Below the pieces are notes generated by a model. It searched no databases and was not told the origin of the DNA. It saw only the letters and a program-made list of their open reading frames with translations. Below are positions 21,271 to 22,456 of a stretch of DNA of 22,456 bases, in pieces (the first letter of the stretch is position 1; every line of letters begins with the position of its first letter). This DNA is from Intoshia linei. Its lineage: Eukaryota; Orthonectida; Rhopaluridae. The DNA lies in NCBI GenBank assembly GCA_001642005.1, contig LWCA01000594.1, positions 1 through 22,456 on the forward strand, in the 5' to 3' direction. Made by a program: the position numbers and the translations under genes.

Positions 21271-21370
21271 ATCTTATATATACAACTAGCTTGACTTTTA
21301 TGTACTTCGTACAAACAGCATCCTAGCTCCGCCGAGGGCTAATATTTTTATTCTCCCAGTAAAATAAATT
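21271..21370. repeat. Dispersed repeat, copy 2 (ACTAGCTTGACT family)
   Basis: Same order of blocks as 2852-2960: TTATATAT, AACTAGCTTGACT, GTAC-TTC-GTACAAACAGC and TAGCTCCGCCGAGGGC. It begins 10 bp inside the intron that follows the last visible cullin exon, so the insertion left the donor intact. Confidence 0.6.
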
Positions 21371-21924
21371 CAATAAGACAATTTAAATTAAAAATGCTAC
21401 TATTTATTATTATAAATCATTTAAAGGAGTGTTCCAAATTTGTTACACGTGAACCCGTGATATCACATTACCTTTTAACTTAAAGTGAATTATTCCACGT
21501 TAAATATTTGTGTATATAATGTTTTGTTAATATTTGTGTAAAGAATTAAAAATAAATTAAAAACAGTTCAATCCTAAAAATTGTCATAAATAGTATAAAT
21601 TCCAGAAAAAACAAAATTATAAAAACCTATTTTGTGATTTTCAATGTGATAATTAGGGCAAGCAAAAGTCAGAAAAGTTAAAATTTGATATGTTAAATAG
21701 TTTAACATTTCCAGCATGATGGCACCAATATTGTCAATATTAATTGGTTAATTAAAATTTTATAAAGTTAATATGGTTAGAAAAGTTAAAATTTTTTCTA
21801 AATGTTAGAATTTTTTTAAAAGTTAATAAAGTTAGATTTTGAAATTTTCAATTATTTACATGTGCATTGTTTTTAAATTTTACAAATCTGAATCTTAATC
21901 AAATTTTAATCTAATAATCAGTTA
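21371..21924. other. AT-rich stretch between cullin-like gene and hAT relic
   Basis: No cullin exon was found on either strand. ACACGTGAACCCGTG near 21446 and TGTCAATATTAATTGG near 21733 are the only structured bits. It may be cullin intron, hAT 5' non-coding end, or both. Confidence 0.3.
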
Positions 21925-22456
21925 ATGCCTAAATTTCCAAATGAATTTAAAATGAAGGCCGGCAGTTTAATTTGTATCAAATGCAATTATGTTGTCTCAT
22001 TCGAAAAATTATATGATGCGCAGAGTCATAAGTCGTCTGTTAAACACAAATCATTAACTTTGAATGATACTACTCCAATCCGTAAATATTGTAAATTAAA
22101 AAGTTATTTTGCCATTGACATAGTGGAACTTTTTGCCTCGTTAGACCTTATACAAGTTAAACAACAAAAATTTAAAGGAATTTTTTACCAACATGGGGAA
22201 ATCGCTACCATCTGAAAACAATTGTCGTAGTAAAACCGACCAGGTATATTTGAAAGAAATTGAAAGGATAAAATCGTGTAGTAAAGATGAATTAATATTT
22301 ATGATGCTGGATGAAACCGATTTAAACGATGTTAAATATATAAATATAATTGTAGGTACTTTGAAAAACCCCCAACATTTAATGTTGTTTGACTATAAAA
22401 TAATTAATACAAACATGAATGGTCAAATTGTATCTATGATTGGATTATATAATGAA
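21925..22456 (+). pseudogene. CGGBP1-like hAT transposase, frameshifted, runs off the window
   Basis: The first frame (21925-22215) begins MPKFPNEF and holds a BED-like zinc finger: CIKC, then H-x5-H (QSHKSSVKH), as in CGGBP1-like hAT proteins. It continues through the FAIDIVELFASLDL helix. The homology then continues in the +1 frame from about 22190 (GKSLPSENNCR..) through LKEIERIK, an MLDETDLNDVKYINIIVGTL strand region and on to the window end. MLDET corresponds to the hAT catalytic-core start, where a D(E)TTD-type motif with the first catalytic Asp is expected. The element therefore has one frameshift between about 22165 and 22198 and looks inactive, unless that is a sequencing error. The 3' end is not in the window. 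Confidence 0.75.

Noticed and set aside
1-22456. CRISPR array, tRNA, rRNA or bacterial operon features
   Set aside because: No regularly spaced repeats, cloverleaf or rRNA-like stretch was seen by eye, and the genes are intron-containing animal genes.

Overview
This window is an AT-rich (roughly three quarters A+T by eye) piece of nuclear DNA from an invertebrate animal. The genes are animal genes: NDUFA8, ARS2/Serrate, cullin-1 and a neuropeptide-type GPCR. They are split by GT-AG introns and embedded in decayed hAT-type DNA transposons. An insect would fit the gene and transposon content, but many introns are only 32-51 bp, below the usual insect minimum. I therefore leave the phylum open; compact-intron insects and lophotrochozoans such as flatworms or rotifers are all possible.

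Layout: 2-121 is a hAT transposase C-terminal remnant. 1553-4809 (+) is a four-exon class A GPCR resembling sNPF/NPF receptors, with a hAT-like insertion in its long intron. 4817-7395 is intergenic, with decayed coding-like islands near 5.1-5.65 kb. 7396-10414 and 10928-13215 (+) are two tandem paralogues, each encoding a secreted protein with a signal peptide, a short Cys-rich module and a von Willebrand factor A (vWA) domain. They share intron positions and phases. The second has an extra Asn/Pro/Tyr-rich last exon, which is probably alternative. 13629-15705 (-) is ARS2/SRRT with four exons and three introns of 35-38 bp. 16825-18189 (+) is NDUFA8, two exons, its intron holding a short hAT element with target duplication. 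18297-19442 is a 1.15-kb inverted-repeat element. 19759-21260 (+) is the N-terminal adaptor-binding half of a divergent cullin-1, seven exons, with no cullin-homology C-terminus in view. 21925 to the end is a frameshifted, CGGBP1-like hAT transposase.

ARS2 and NDUFA8 are housekeeping genes arranged head to head around a 1.1-kb intergenic region. The GPCR, the vWA pair and the cullin-like gene look lineage-divergent. The vWA family is the best candidate for an undescribed system: secreted proteins with a conserved Cys module and CPKKxCNM signature, one with an intact MIDAS and one with an altered MIDAS.

Exon joins were made by hand from GT/AG sites, phase and homology. Summed exon lengths are divisible by three for every gene judged complete.
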